The notes beneath the pieces were generated by a model. The model searched no databases, was not told the origin of the DNA, and saw nothing but the letters and a program-made list of their open reading frames with translations. A stretch of DNA of 64,000 nt, from contig NZ_FOBF01000013.1 in the NCBI RefSeq assembly GCF_900109355.1, forward strand, positions 1 through 64,000. Direction: 5' to 3'. This document shows, piece after piece, positions 1 through 7,637 of the stretch. Positions within the stretch are counted from its first letter, which is position 1, and each line of letters begins with the position of its first letter. Both the position numbers and the translations under genes were made by a program. The stretch is from Nonomuraea pusilla. GTDB lineage: Bacteria > Actinomycetota > Actinomycetes > Streptosporangiales > Streptosporangiaceae.

Positions 1-1
1 C

Positions 2-23
2 CCCAAGGCCAGGTAGTTAAGGT
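2..23 (+). repeat. Left terminal inverted repeat of the IS
   Basis: This 22-bp repeat is the exact reverse complement of 1771-1792. It overlaps the transposase stop codon at 17-19. Confidence 0.9.
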
Positions 24-1669
24 TTCTGAGCTGCTGGCAAGAGTGCCGGGGGGATCGGCCCGGCGGTGTAGACGCCTGGCCCGATTTTGCGGATGAGTTG
101 GCCGGCGGCCCAGCGCGAGAGTTGCCGATACATGGTGTTCAGGGTGACCTCGCCGAGGTGTTGGGCGATGTCACGGGCCTTCCAGGGGCGGTTGGGATCT
201 TGGTGAAGGAGGGCCAGGACCTGTTGTTGTCTGCGGCGGTCGGTGGGGGTCATGGGTCGCTCGTCCCGGGACGCGGCGGGCAGCGTGGGCGGGGGTGGCA
301 GGAGAGTGATGTCGAGGTCAGTGATGGTGCGGCTGTGGTCGGGCCGGCCGTCGTCGAGCCGTTCGTTGTAGCGGGAGGTGGGTGATTTGACCTTGCGGGT
401 GCTGACGCGCGGGCGGCGGGATGGCAGCAGCGCCGCTAGGACACGGCGTCCGATGGTTGCGACCAAGCCGGTGGCCATGCCGGGGTTGTCGCCCGGCTGA
501 ATGACCAGGTCGCGGGCGGTATGCAGGGCGATGGAGAAGCTGCAGCGGTCGGGATCGGTGCCGGGTCGGGACTCGGCGGCGTCGACCATCACGGTGCGCA
601 GCAGCTGATAGAGCGTGAGCACCGACCACATCTCCTGCTCCAGTCCGGCCGGGTCGCCCGAGCGCAGGATTCGTCCTTGCATGATGGTGTGGCGGAGGGC
701 GTAGTAGGCGGACTCGTGTTCCCAGCGCTGGTGGTAGAGCCTGACCAGGGTGGCGGCGGGGTAGCGGCGGGCATCGGTCAAGGTGGTGACCAGGCGGTAG
801 ATGCCGGTGAAGGTGGTGCCGTCGGCGCAGGTCACCGTGATGCGGGCCTCGATAACGCGGATCTGCAAGCTACCGATCATCGACAGATAGGAGCCGTCGG
901 TGAGGGTGGCCAGTATAGGGGTGCGCCGGTTGCTGCGCAGCCGGCCGAGCACCTGGGCGCCGGTGGCGCTGACCTGGGCGAGGAAAGCGTTGCCGTCGAA
1001 GCCCTTGTCCCATAACACCAGCATGTCCGGCGTCAGCAGGTGCAGCAGGCGCCGGGCATAGCCGCTCTCGCCCTCGCTGGTGGGACCGAAGACCGCGCCG
1101 ATCAGGGCCCGCGTTCCGGTCTCCACCAGCGTCATCAGCTCCAGCAGCGGGTAACCGCCGTGACCGGGGCTGCCCAGCCAGGCCCGGTTACGGATGGTGT
1201 CGGGCGCCTTGAGCGAGCTGCAGCCGTCGAAGGAGACGATGCGGTAGGCCCCGAACCGTACTCCGGGCGTCGTGGGCTGGGCCAGCGGTCCGCTCAGCAC
1301 CTCGAACAGGCGCCGCATCGGCGCGCAGCCGACCCTGCGGCGCAGGTCACGCAGCGCTTTGGCGGTGGGCGTCACGACCGGCAGGGCAGCCAGCGAGGCC
1401 GTCAGCTTCTGCCAGACCAGCAGGTAGCCGACCTCGGGAAACAGACACATCGCCAGCAGGAAGTAGACCCCGACACGCGAGGGCAGAGCGCGCAGACGAC
1501 GCTGCACGCCGCGAGCCTCCTCCAGCACAGCATCGACGAGCTCGACCGGCACGAGCGCGGTCAGCTCACCCAAATGCCCGGGAGCGAACAATCTCCCGGC
1601 TGCCGAGCGGGACGAAGAGCCCGTCTCGACAGCGCGGGGAACAGCAGAGCTGGCATACTCGGCAAGCAA
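17..1669 (-). CDS. IS4-family DDE transposase
   Basis: This 550-residue transposase would catalyse movement of the surrounding element. The catalytic acids can be placed: D148 in SFDG, D221 in LWDKGFDG, and E319 in the IS4 signature Y312-R315-E319. The usual final Lys of the Y-R-E-K signature is Arg (R326). The N-terminal part (about 20-130) resembles the helical domain found before the catalytic core in IS4 proteins. Residues about 470-545, after a basic Pro-rich linker, look like an appended winged helix (ARDIAQHLGEVTLNTMYRQL). The frame is uninterrupted, so the enzyme may be active. Confidence 0.9.
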   Translation of the reverse strand: MLAEYASSAVPRAVETGSSSRSAAGRLFAPGHLGELTALVPVELVDAVLEEARGVQRRLRALPSRVGVYFLLAMCLFPEVGYLLVWQKLTASLAALPVVTPTAKALRDLRRRVGCAPMRRLFEVLSGPLAQPTTPGVRFGAYRIVSFDGCSSLKAPDTIRNRAWLGSPGHGGYPLLELMTLVETGTRALIGAVFGPTSEGESGYARRLLHLLTPDMLVLWDKGFDGNAFLAQVSATGAQVLGRLRSNRRTPILATLTDGSYLSMIGSLQIRVIEARITVTCADGTTFTGIYRLVTTLTDARRYPAATLVRLYHQRWEHESAYYALRHTIMQGRILRSGDPAGLEQEMWSVLTLYQLLRTVMVDAAESRPGTDPDRCSFSIALHTARDLVIQPGDNPGMATGLVATIGRRVLAALLPSRRPRVSTRKVKSPTSRYNERLDDGRPDHSRTITDLDITLLPPPPTLPAASRDERPMTPTDRRRQQQVLALLHQDPNRPWKARDIAQHLGEVTLNTMYRQLSRWAAGQLIRKIGPGVYTAGPIPPALLPAAQKP

Positions 1670-1770
1670 CGGAGATCCAGTTCTTCGACGGCTGGTTGTG
1701 GAAGATCACCGTTCTACTGGATCTCCGTTCCCACGTCCTGAGAACTCGCGTGCTTGACAGCACCACGACG

Positions 1771-1792
1771 ACCTTAACTACCTGGCCTTGGG
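1771..1792 (-). repeat. Right terminal inverted repeat of the IS
   Basis: This is the exact reverse complement of 2-23. The match stops at both outer edges and does not extend inward, which fixes the repeat at 22 bp. Confidence 0.9.
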
Positions 1793-2024
1793 CCCTGCCC
1801 CCGATGTGTGGACGCCTTCACCCCGCGGACTCCGGTCGAGCCCTTCGACGACACGCCACCCGCAGGCCAGACCAGACCACCACCCGCCCCATGAGCCGCA
1901 ACATGCCCAACGGCCGGATCTCGGTCCTCCACCAGCGGCCTGACACCACCCGCGCCTCCCCAGGGCACCTGCTTCGCGGCCCCCAAACCAGGACGAACCC
2001 GATTCGGAAACCGCCGAAACGGCA

Positions 2025-2059
2025 AGATCCCGTCCGATCGCGATGATCGGACGGGATCT
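2025..2059. terminator. Long perfect hairpin, possible terminator
   Basis: Arms 2025-2039 and 2045-2059 are perfect 15-bp reverse complements around a 5-base loop. There is no T-run on either side, as is common for actinomycete hairpin terminators. It could equally be an end of a small non-autonomous element. Confidence 0.45.
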
Positions 2060-2063
2060 CGTC

Positions 2064-2419
2064 AACTGCAGTCCAGCCGTTCTCAAGAACGGCCCCGCAT
2101 GCCGGCAGGCGGACTCGCACGCCGCATTCGCCCCTCGGTGCGGCACGGCGTACTCGTCCGTGATCCTGCCGAGGACGCCCGCCATGAGGAATCCGCAGAC
2201 GGCGCGCGCCGGAGCAACGGCAGTCGGCTGCTCTCTCGTCAGGCGCATGGGAGGATCGCGAAGCTCGGGTTCGTCGGAGGATGGATCGTACGGCGCAGCG
2301 CCCAGGTACAGGACGCCTCCACCGAGTTTCTGCGCCGGCGTGAGGAAGGCCGGCAGATCCGGTGTGGCGAGGTCGAGGCGGACCTTCGGCCCGAGTCTCG
2401 TCTCCGGGGCGACGGGCAC
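2064..2419 (-). pseudogene. Unrecognised coding-like fragment
   Basis: From GTG at 2419 the minus strand reads about 105 residues of normal composition, including LPAFLTPAQKLGGGVLYLGA. G/C bias at third positions is strong until about 2100, after which it becomes arginine-rich and passes through the hairpin at 2025-2059. I recognise no family. It may be the 5' part of a gene damaged when the neighbouring DNA was rearranged, or a chance open frame. Confidence 0.25.
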
Positions 2420-2464
2420 GAGCGTGAGTGACGAACGGGAGGCAAACTCGGTGGGCCGAGTCGG

Positions 2465-4234
2465 TTACGGCTTTCCCGGCATCAGGCCAGCCTGAGTCAG
2501 GAGCTCGCCGATCTCGATCTGGTCGAGCTTGCCGAACAGCCACTTGCGAGCGAACTCCGGTCCGGGCAGGTGTAGTTCCTGCCCGTCACGCAGGTGGCTG
2601 GCGGCGGCGAGCAGGGTGCGGATGTCGTAGGTGGAGCCGAAGACCTCGGGCACGCCGCGCTCGATGTTCAGCAGGGTGTAGACGGCTTCCATCGGGGTGC
2701 GCACCGAGTACTCGGTGGTGAAGATGCAGTCCCGGCTGCTCTCAGCGAACTGGCCGATGAACGCGAAGTTCACCGCGCCCTCAGGCACGACGTCGGGACG
2801 GTCTCCCGCGTGCCTGGGCATGAAGAACGCGGTGACGTAGGGCATCATGACCGGTACGCACTTGGCGCCGGTGGCGGCGAGCTCGGGGATGTCGCTGACG
2901 GGGACGCCGAGGTGGTAGAGCCATTCGGCGGTGATCTCCTCCCCGGTGCAGTCCTGCATGGGCTTGCTGACGTAGTCGCCCGGCTTGTCGGTGAACAGGG
3001 AGTAGAGCCAGACGACGATCTGGTCCGTCGGCTGCTGCTTGAAGTGGGGCTGGCGGTTGACCGTCCAGCTCAGCAGCCAGTTCGAATCCCGTGCGGTGAC
3101 GATGCCGCCGGTGACGACCTTGCCGCTGAACGGGTCACGTTTGGCGATCTTCCTGATGTACTCGGGGATCCGCGGATCCAGCGTGGTGACGGTCGCCGAC
3201 TCCCACTTGGTCTCGGGGATGTGCGCGCCGAACACGTCCGGGTTCCCGAACGACGGGTCCTTGGCCGCGATCCGCCGCCACAGGTCCCAGGCCGGCGCGG
3301 GCCCCTCATTGAGCCGAGCCGGGGTGTGGTGGTCGCCGTTGTCCGAGTTCTCGGTCAGCGACCCGATTGTCATGAACAGCAAGTCGTCGGGCCCGAGGTC
3401 GGTGCTGCCCGCCTGGCCGTCGCGCACCCAGTGAATCCTGGTCGCCTGCTTGCGCCCCGGGGTGACGTCGAAGTCGACGTCGGTCACCTCGGTGGCGAAC
3501 TGGAAGGCGACGCCCTGGTCGAGCAGCCACTTGTAGAGCGGGAGCACCAGTGACTCGTACTGGTTGTACCTCGTGAACTTGAGCGCGGAGAAGTCCGGCA
3601 AGCCGCCGATGTGGTGGATGAAGCGGTGCAGGTAGAGCTTCATCTCCAGGGCGCTGTGCCACTCCTCGAAGGCGAACATCGTCCGCCAGTAGAGCCAGAA
3701 GTTGCTGGCGAGGAAGTCCGGGCCGAACACCTCGTTGATGCGCTTGCCCTCCATCTCCTCGCGGGTTGCGAGGAAGACCTTGACGATCTCCTTCTGCGCC
3801 TTGTCGCTGAGCCCGAACAGCCCGTCGGTTCGCGCGTCCTGGCCCCTGTTCACCGTGGCGCGCTGAAGCGAGTAGTTGGGATCGTCCTTGTTCAGCCAGT
3901 AGAACTCGTCCAGCACGCTCGCGCCCTCGACCTCGATCGACGGGATCGAGCGGAACAGGTCCCAAAGGCACTCGAAGTGGTCCTCCATCTCCCGGCCGCC
4001 CCGGATCACGAACCCCTTCTCCGGTTCCCTGATCCCGTCCAGTGCCCCGCCCGGCAGCGCCAAGCGCTCGAAGATGGTGATCTTCTCGCCGGGCAGTTGC
4101 GCGTCCCGGATCAGGAATGCCGCGCCGGACAGCGACGCCAGACCGGCGCCGACGAACCAGGCCGTCTTGTTCTCGATCCCGTCCGGCTTGCGCGGGCGCG
4201 CGAACGCCTCGTAGTTGCCGCTGCTGTAGTACAC
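2465..4234 (-). CDS. ohyA: Oleate hydratase
   Basis: This FAD-dependent enzyme adds water to the cis-9 double bond of unsaturated fatty acids to give 10-hydroxy acids, and in bacteria is tied to detoxifying free fatty acids. At 589 residues it has family length. It shows the dinucleotide fold VGAGLASLSGAAF (28-40), the GGREMED segment (79-85) with R81 and E82, and Y201; E82 and Y201 match the numbering of the catalytic residues of the Staphylococcus aureus enzyme. The GTG start at 4234 has a good ribosome site (AAGGAG) at 4241-4246. It lies 14 bp after the stop of a 3-hydroxyacyl-CoA dehydrogenase remnant and downstream of a TetR gene on the same strand, so a lipid-responsive operon is likely. 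Confidence 0.95.
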   Translation of the reverse strand: MYYSSGNYEAFARPRKPDGIENKTAWFVGAGLASLSGAAFLIRDAQLPGEKITIFERLALPGGALDGIREPEKGFVIRGGREMEDHFECLWDLFRSIPSIEVEGASVLDEFYWLNKDDPNYSLQRATVNRGQDARTDGLFGLSDKAQKEIVKVFLATREEMEGKRINEVFGPDFLASNFWLYWRTMFAFEEWHSALEMKLYLHRFIHHIGGLPDFSALKFTRYNQYESLVLPLYKWLLDQGVAFQFATEVTDVDFDVTPGRKQATRIHWVRDGQAGSTDLGPDDLLFMTIGSLTENSDNGDHHTPARLNEGPAPAWDLWRRIAAKDPSFGNPDVFGAHIPETKWESATVTTLDPRIPEYIRKIAKRDPFSGKVVTGGIVTARDSNWLLSWTVNRQPHFKQQPTDQIVVWLYSLFTDKPGDYVSKPMQDCTGEEITAEWLYHLGVPVSDIPELAATGAKCVPVMMPYVTAFFMPRHAGDRPDVVPEGAVNFAFIGQFAESSRDCIFTTEYSVRTPMEAVYTLLNIERGVPEVFGSTYDIRTLLAAASHLRDGQELHLPGPEFARKWLFGKLDQIEIGELLTQAGLMPGKP

Positions 4235-4248
4235 CGCTGCCTCCTTCG

Positions 4249-4731
4249 TCAGTGTTCTGCCGCTTGGTACGTGTAGAAGTTCTCGCCGGGCTCCGACGCC
4301 GAGCCGGCCTTGGTCGATGTGGCTTTCCTTCTGCCAGGCGGCGAGCTTCCGCGCCTGCTCGTCGCCGTGGGAGAGGATGTTCTACGGCGTGGTCACACCG
4401 ATGACGTCGTAGATCTGGAACGGTCCCAGGATGCGCCGATGGCGACCCGCCACACCTTGACTTGCCGGAAGACCTCCGGGTCCGTGTCGGACGCGCCCGT
4501 GATCTCGACGGTGTTAACTCGTCATGCCCGGCTCGGGGTGTGCGGCGCCCGGAAGCGGTGGGGCCGTCGGGTGAAGTCCTTCATGTCGCTGGGCAGGAGA
4601 ATCGACGAGTCGGTCGCGAAGATCGCCTGCGGCGGCGCCGGCCGGGCGAGCTTCTCGTAGGTCTCCCCGCTTGACAGTCAGAACCTCGGGCACGGCCTCG
4701 ATGACGAGGTCAGCGTTCCCGGCCTCGAGTC
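4249..4731 (-). pseudogene. Decayed 3-hydroxyacyl-CoA dehydrogenase
   Basis: Pieces in shifted frames follow the order of a 3-hydroxyacyl-CoA dehydrogenase: AGNADLVIEAVPEVLTVKR, then after a frameshift IFATDSSILLPSDMKDF, then TDPEVFRQV, then GPFQIYDVIGVTTP followed by an in-frame stop, then AAWQKESHIDQGRLGVG, and finally GENFYTYQAAEH with its original stop just before ohyA. Much of the middle of the gene is deleted. The gene therefore lay between tetR and ohyA as a fatty-acid enzyme and has been lost. The first piece is read through in frame by the upstream TetR gene. Confidence 0.8.
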
Positions 4732-5434
4732 GGTCTCCCCGTCCGCGCGGGCTCATCTGGCTCTCCGGACTGCTCCCGCCCGGCCGCCGGGCGCCCGCGA
4801 CCGCGAGATACCCGGACACGATCTGCCGGACCTGCGCGCTCAGGTCCGCAACCGGATCACGCCCCTGATGTGCCCCGGTGTAGGCGCGGGCGAGCACCAG
4901 GTGCGTCGCGGCGAACACCGACCCGGCCGCGAGCAGGGCATGGTCACGGTCGGCGGGCAAGCCGCGCCTGGCGGCCTCGGCGACAAGTCGCTCCGTGATG
5001 AGCTGCTCCAGCCTCGCCACCAGCGCCAGCCCCGCCGCGCGGTACTTGTCATCCGGCGCGCCGAACAGCAGCTCCCGCTGGTACACCGCAGCGTTCTCCG
5101 CATGGCGCTCCGCCTGCTCGACCATGGGCAGGACCATGCTCACGACCGCGCTGACCACGCCCTGCCGCGAGCGCGCCCGCTGCTCGCCCAGCTCGAGCGC
5201 CGCCCGTAGTTCCTCGTTGTACACCATCAGCAGCAGCTCCGCCTTCGACGCGGCGTACCGGAACACCGTGCCGGTAGCCACGTCCGCCCGCTCCGCGATC
5301 TCCTGCGTCGTCACCCGCTCGAACCCCCGCTCCGCGAAGGAATCCGCAGCAGCACGGAAGATCCGCTCCTGCTTGTCCCGCATGCCTCGTTCGCGGCGCC
5401 CGCCGCGGCCGGGGGGCTGCATCACCGTCATCAC
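4514..5434 (-). CDS. TetR-family regulator with a read-through tail
   Basis: Residues about 18-65 form a TetR DNA-binding domain (RIFRAAADSFAERGFERVTTQEIAERADVATGTVFRYAASKAEL, given in part), followed by a helical ligand domain to about residue 215. The tail from about residue 230 is not TetR sequence: it is the first piece of the decayed dehydrogenase and then its out-of-frame translation, so the reading frame (306 residues) is roughly 90 too long. The original stop was probably lost. ATG at 5434 has GGAG 6-9 bases upstream. It probably controls ohyA and itself through the repeats at 5490-5515. Confidence 0.8.
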   Translation of the reverse strand: MMTVMQPPGRGGRRERGMRDKQERIFRAAADSFAERGFERVTTQEIAERADVATGTVFRYAASKAELLLMVYNEELRAALELGEQRARSRQGVVSAVVSMVLPMVEQAERHAENAAVYQRELLFGAPDDKYRAAGLALVARLEQLITERLVAEAARRGLPADRDHALLAAGSVFAATHLVLARAYTGAHQGRDPVADLSAQVRQIVSGYLAVAGARRPGGSSPESQMSPRGRGDRLEAGNADLVIEAVPEVLTVKRGDLREARPAGAAAGDLRDRLVDSPAQRHEGLHPTAPPLPGAAHPEPGMTS

Positions 5435-5489
5435 GGCTCCCGTATCTGACCGGACTTACCAGGAGTCCGGCCGACGCGACACGCTGACC

Positions 5490-5515
5490 GTACTCATTAG
5501 TGAGTGTACTCATTA
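5490..5515. promoter_or_regulatory. Candidate TetR operator, 10-bp direct repeats
   Basis: GTACTCATTA occurs at 5490-5499 and again at 5506-5515, 16 bp apart, and TGAGT/ACTCA inverted arms lie between them (5501-5505 and 5508-5512). The site is 56 bp upstream of the TetR start codon at 5434, suiting autoregulation. Binding is inferred. Confidence 0.5.
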
Positions 5516-5736
5516 TCGGTCGCCCGGCAAAAGGCGGGGCGGTGTCGCTTACCGCTTGCCGGGGATGGCCGGCACCCGTTGACCAACGGGTCCCGGTAGC
5601 GACGGAGAAATCTCCACCAACTCTCCAATCCGGTCGGCGTGTAGCTCGCAGGAAGCTCTTCGGCGGGTACGTCGTCCAGCCACTTGGCCAGGTGTTCGGG
5701 GCTGTCGAAGTCGTCGAGTGAAACAGATGGCGTCAT
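5497..5736 (-). CDS. Small unrecognised protein
   Basis: ATG at 5736, with GGAAGAG about 10 bases upstream, opens a 79-residue frame beginning MTPSVSLDDFDSPEHLAKWLDD and containing a Trp-rich stretch (GLESWWRFLRR). The first 50 residues look like real protein; the last 25 are basic and run through the operator of the next gene. I recognise no family. It may be the intact N-terminus of a gene whose end has been replaced. Confidence 0.35.
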   Translation of the reverse strand: MTPSVSLDDFDSPEHLAKWLDDVPAEELPASYTPTGLESWWRFLRRYRDPLVNGCRPSPASGKRHRPAFCRATDNEYTH

Positions 5737-6035
5737 GGCAGGCGCTCTTCCGGTTGGGCGGCTGCGCGAGCTCGGGTGGTGCTGCGGGGGGAGGAGCCGC
5801 CAGTCTCGATCTGCTGGACGCTGCCGGGCTTGAGTCCGGCCGGGTGAGCAGGTCGCGGGCGGTGGTGGTGTCCAGCGCCTCGTGCAAGGAGCGGGAGCCG
5901 ACGCCCTCCGCGACGCCCCCAGACGGAGCCGACGACCCCGCCCGCCCTTAGGGCGATCGCCGCGTCGTCGTCGCAGACGCCGTCCGCGGTAATCCGTTTG
6001 CGTATCACCACAGCCCGCTGTCAGCATGAGGGCCC

Positions 6036-6611
6036 ATGCGTCACCCTCTTGACACGCTGGACTGGCCGATTTCCACCGAGCGGCTGCTGTTGCGCCGGGC
6101 TGCCCCCGGCGACCTGGACGCGACCTGGGCCTTCCGGCAGCTGCCGGAGACTCACGAATGGGTCACGGCCGCCACAGTGACCTACGACGACTACCGTGAG
6201 CGTTTCCTCCGCGAGGAGCGGCTCGCAGACCTGCTCATCGTCGAACTGGACGGCCGGGTGATCGGCGACCTGACGCTGAAGGTCCAGGACGGTTGGGCCC
6301 AGGAAGAGGTCGCCGACCAGGCGAGAAGCGTCCAAGGAGAGCTCGGGTGGACGCTCGATCCCTCCTACGGCGGCAAGGGCTACGCCACCGAAGCGGTACG
6401 CGCCCTCATCGACATCTCCTTCAACAGTCTTGGCCTGCGCCGCCTGCACGCGGACTGCTTCTACGACAACGAATCCTCCTGGCGGCTGATGGAGCGGGTC
6501 GGGATGCGCCGCGAACAGCACACGGTGAGAGACTCGCTCCACCGCACCAAGGGATGGCTCGACGGTCTCTCATACGCGCTCCTGGCCGAGGAATGGCCCG
6601 CTCACGAGTGA
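6036..6611 (+). CDS. GNAT-family N-acetyltransferase (RimJ/RimL type)
   Basis: The 191-residue protein opens with the typical ISTERLLLRRAAPGDLDA start of the RimJ/RimL acetyltransferases. Acetyl-CoA-binding motif A is visible as LDPSYGGKGYATEAVRAL (about 109-126), followed by RLHADCFYDNESSWRLMERVGMR. Members transfer acetyl groups to protein N-termini or small amines; the substrate here cannot be told. It stands alone, convergent with the SDR gene. The ribosome site is weak. Confidence 0.88.
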   Translation: MRHPLDTLDWPISTERLLLRRAAPGDLDATWAFRQLPETHEWVTAATVTYDDYRERFLREERLADLLIVELDGRVIGDLTLKVQDGWAQEEVADQARSVQGELGWTLDPSYGGKGYATEAVRALIDISFNSLGLRRLHADCFYDNESSWRLMERVGMRREQHTVRDSLHRTKGWLDGLSYALLAEEWPAHE

Positions 6612-6756
6612 TCACGGCGCAGACGCCCGGGAGCCCCCGCCGGGACGAAGATCACGCTGTCACTCATGCACGCGGCCGCTCTCCTGCCGGCGCCGCGGCT
6701 GGAACCCGGGGACGCCACCGCGCCGGCACGGCTCAGTGGCGATCCCGCCCCACCGG

Positions 6757-7500
6757 TCAGATCATCAGGCCACCCGAGACACGCAGGTTCTGGCCCGTGA
6801 TCCACTGCGAGTCGGGCCCGGCCAGGAAGGCGACGACGTTCGCGATGTCCTCCGGGCGTCCCAGCCGTCGCAGCGGCGTCAGGGCCACGACGTGCTCGAT
6901 GGCCTGCTCCGGATTCTCCCCGGCTGCGGCGCGCATCATGTCCGTGTCGGTGGCGCCAGGCGACACGCTGTTGACCGTGATCCCCCTGGGACCCAGCTCC
7001 CGGGCGGCGACCACGGTGATCGCGTCCAGCGCCGCCTTGCTGGCGAAGTACAGGGCGAGACCGGGCACCGCTCCGGCGGAGGAGATGTTGACGATCCGCC
7101 CACCCTCGCCGAGCCTTTCGGCAGCGGCCTGGACGACGAAGAACGGCCCCTTGGTGTTGACGCTCATCACCTCGACGAAGTCGCTCTCGGTGGCGTCGCG
7201 GATGTCCCCCATCGGATTGATCGCCGCGTTGTTGACCACCACGTCCAAACCGGCCAGGCTCCGGTCGACCTCACCGAAGAGGCGGCTCAGGTCCTCCAGG
7301 CGCCCCTGGTCCGCTCGTACCGCGATCGCCTGCCCGCCGAAGGCCGCCACTTCCGCCACCACGTCCTCAGCCGCCGCCTGGTCGCGGTTGAAGCTGAACA
7401 TCACTGCCGCGCCCTCGCGGGCCAGCCTCACCACGATCGCCCGCCCGATCCCCCGCGAGCCGCCGGTCACCAGGGCCTTCTTCTTCTCCAACGTTCCCAT
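6757..7500 (-). CDS. Short-chain dehydrogenase/reductase
   Basis: A 247-residue classical SDR. The cofactor loop is TGGSRGIG (13-20), NNAA is present near residue 87, the catalytic Ser lies in ISSAG, and the Tyr-Lys pair is YFASK. It ends in the usual SDR form (WITGQNLRVSGGLMI). The ATG at 7500 follows GAGGAG at a proper distance; the frame stays open further upstream, but that part has no family resemblance. It probably reduces a ketone or oxidises an alcohol with NAD(P); the substrate is unknown. Confidence 0.92.
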   Translation of the reverse strand: MGTLEKKKALVTGGSRGIGRAIVVRLAREGAAVMFSFNRDQAAAEDVVAEVAAFGGQAIAVRADQGRLEDLSRLFGEVDRSLAGLDVVVNNAAINPMGDIRDATESDFVEVMSVNTKGPFFVVQAAAERLGEGGRIVNISSAGAVPGLALYFASKAALDAITVVAARELGPRGITVNSVSPGATDTDMMRAAAGENPEQAIEHVVALTPLRRLGRPEDIANVVAFLAGPDSQWITGQNLRVSGGLMI

Positions 7501-7637
7501 GTCAACTCCTCGCCATCGACCGCCCCCGTCATGGGAGCGCGTCACAGCAGAGTCGTAACAACGGCGTCCGCCTTGACATCCGCGCCGAAGAAGACCCAAG
7601 AAAGGGACAGAAGCACCAAAACAGCACCGCACCTCTC

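Larger units (their letters stand above)
2..1792 (-). mobile_element. IS4-type insertion sequence with 22-bp terminal inverted repeats
   Basis: The element is bounded by perfect 22-bp inverted repeats at 2-23 and 1771-1792 and holds one transposase gene that nearly fills it. The transposase stop codon lies inside the left repeat. The left flank is outside the window, so no target-site duplication can be checked. An intact reading frame and identical ends suggest recent arrival; that is inference. Confidence 0.88.
1793..2464. other. Gene-poor stretch beside the IS
   Basis: No recognisable gene lies between the IS end and the oleate hydratase stop codon. The contents I can describe are a perfect 15-bp-arm hairpin at 2025-2059 and a minus-strand open frame (GTG at 2419) with coding-like third-position bias down to about 2100. 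Confidence 0.6.
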
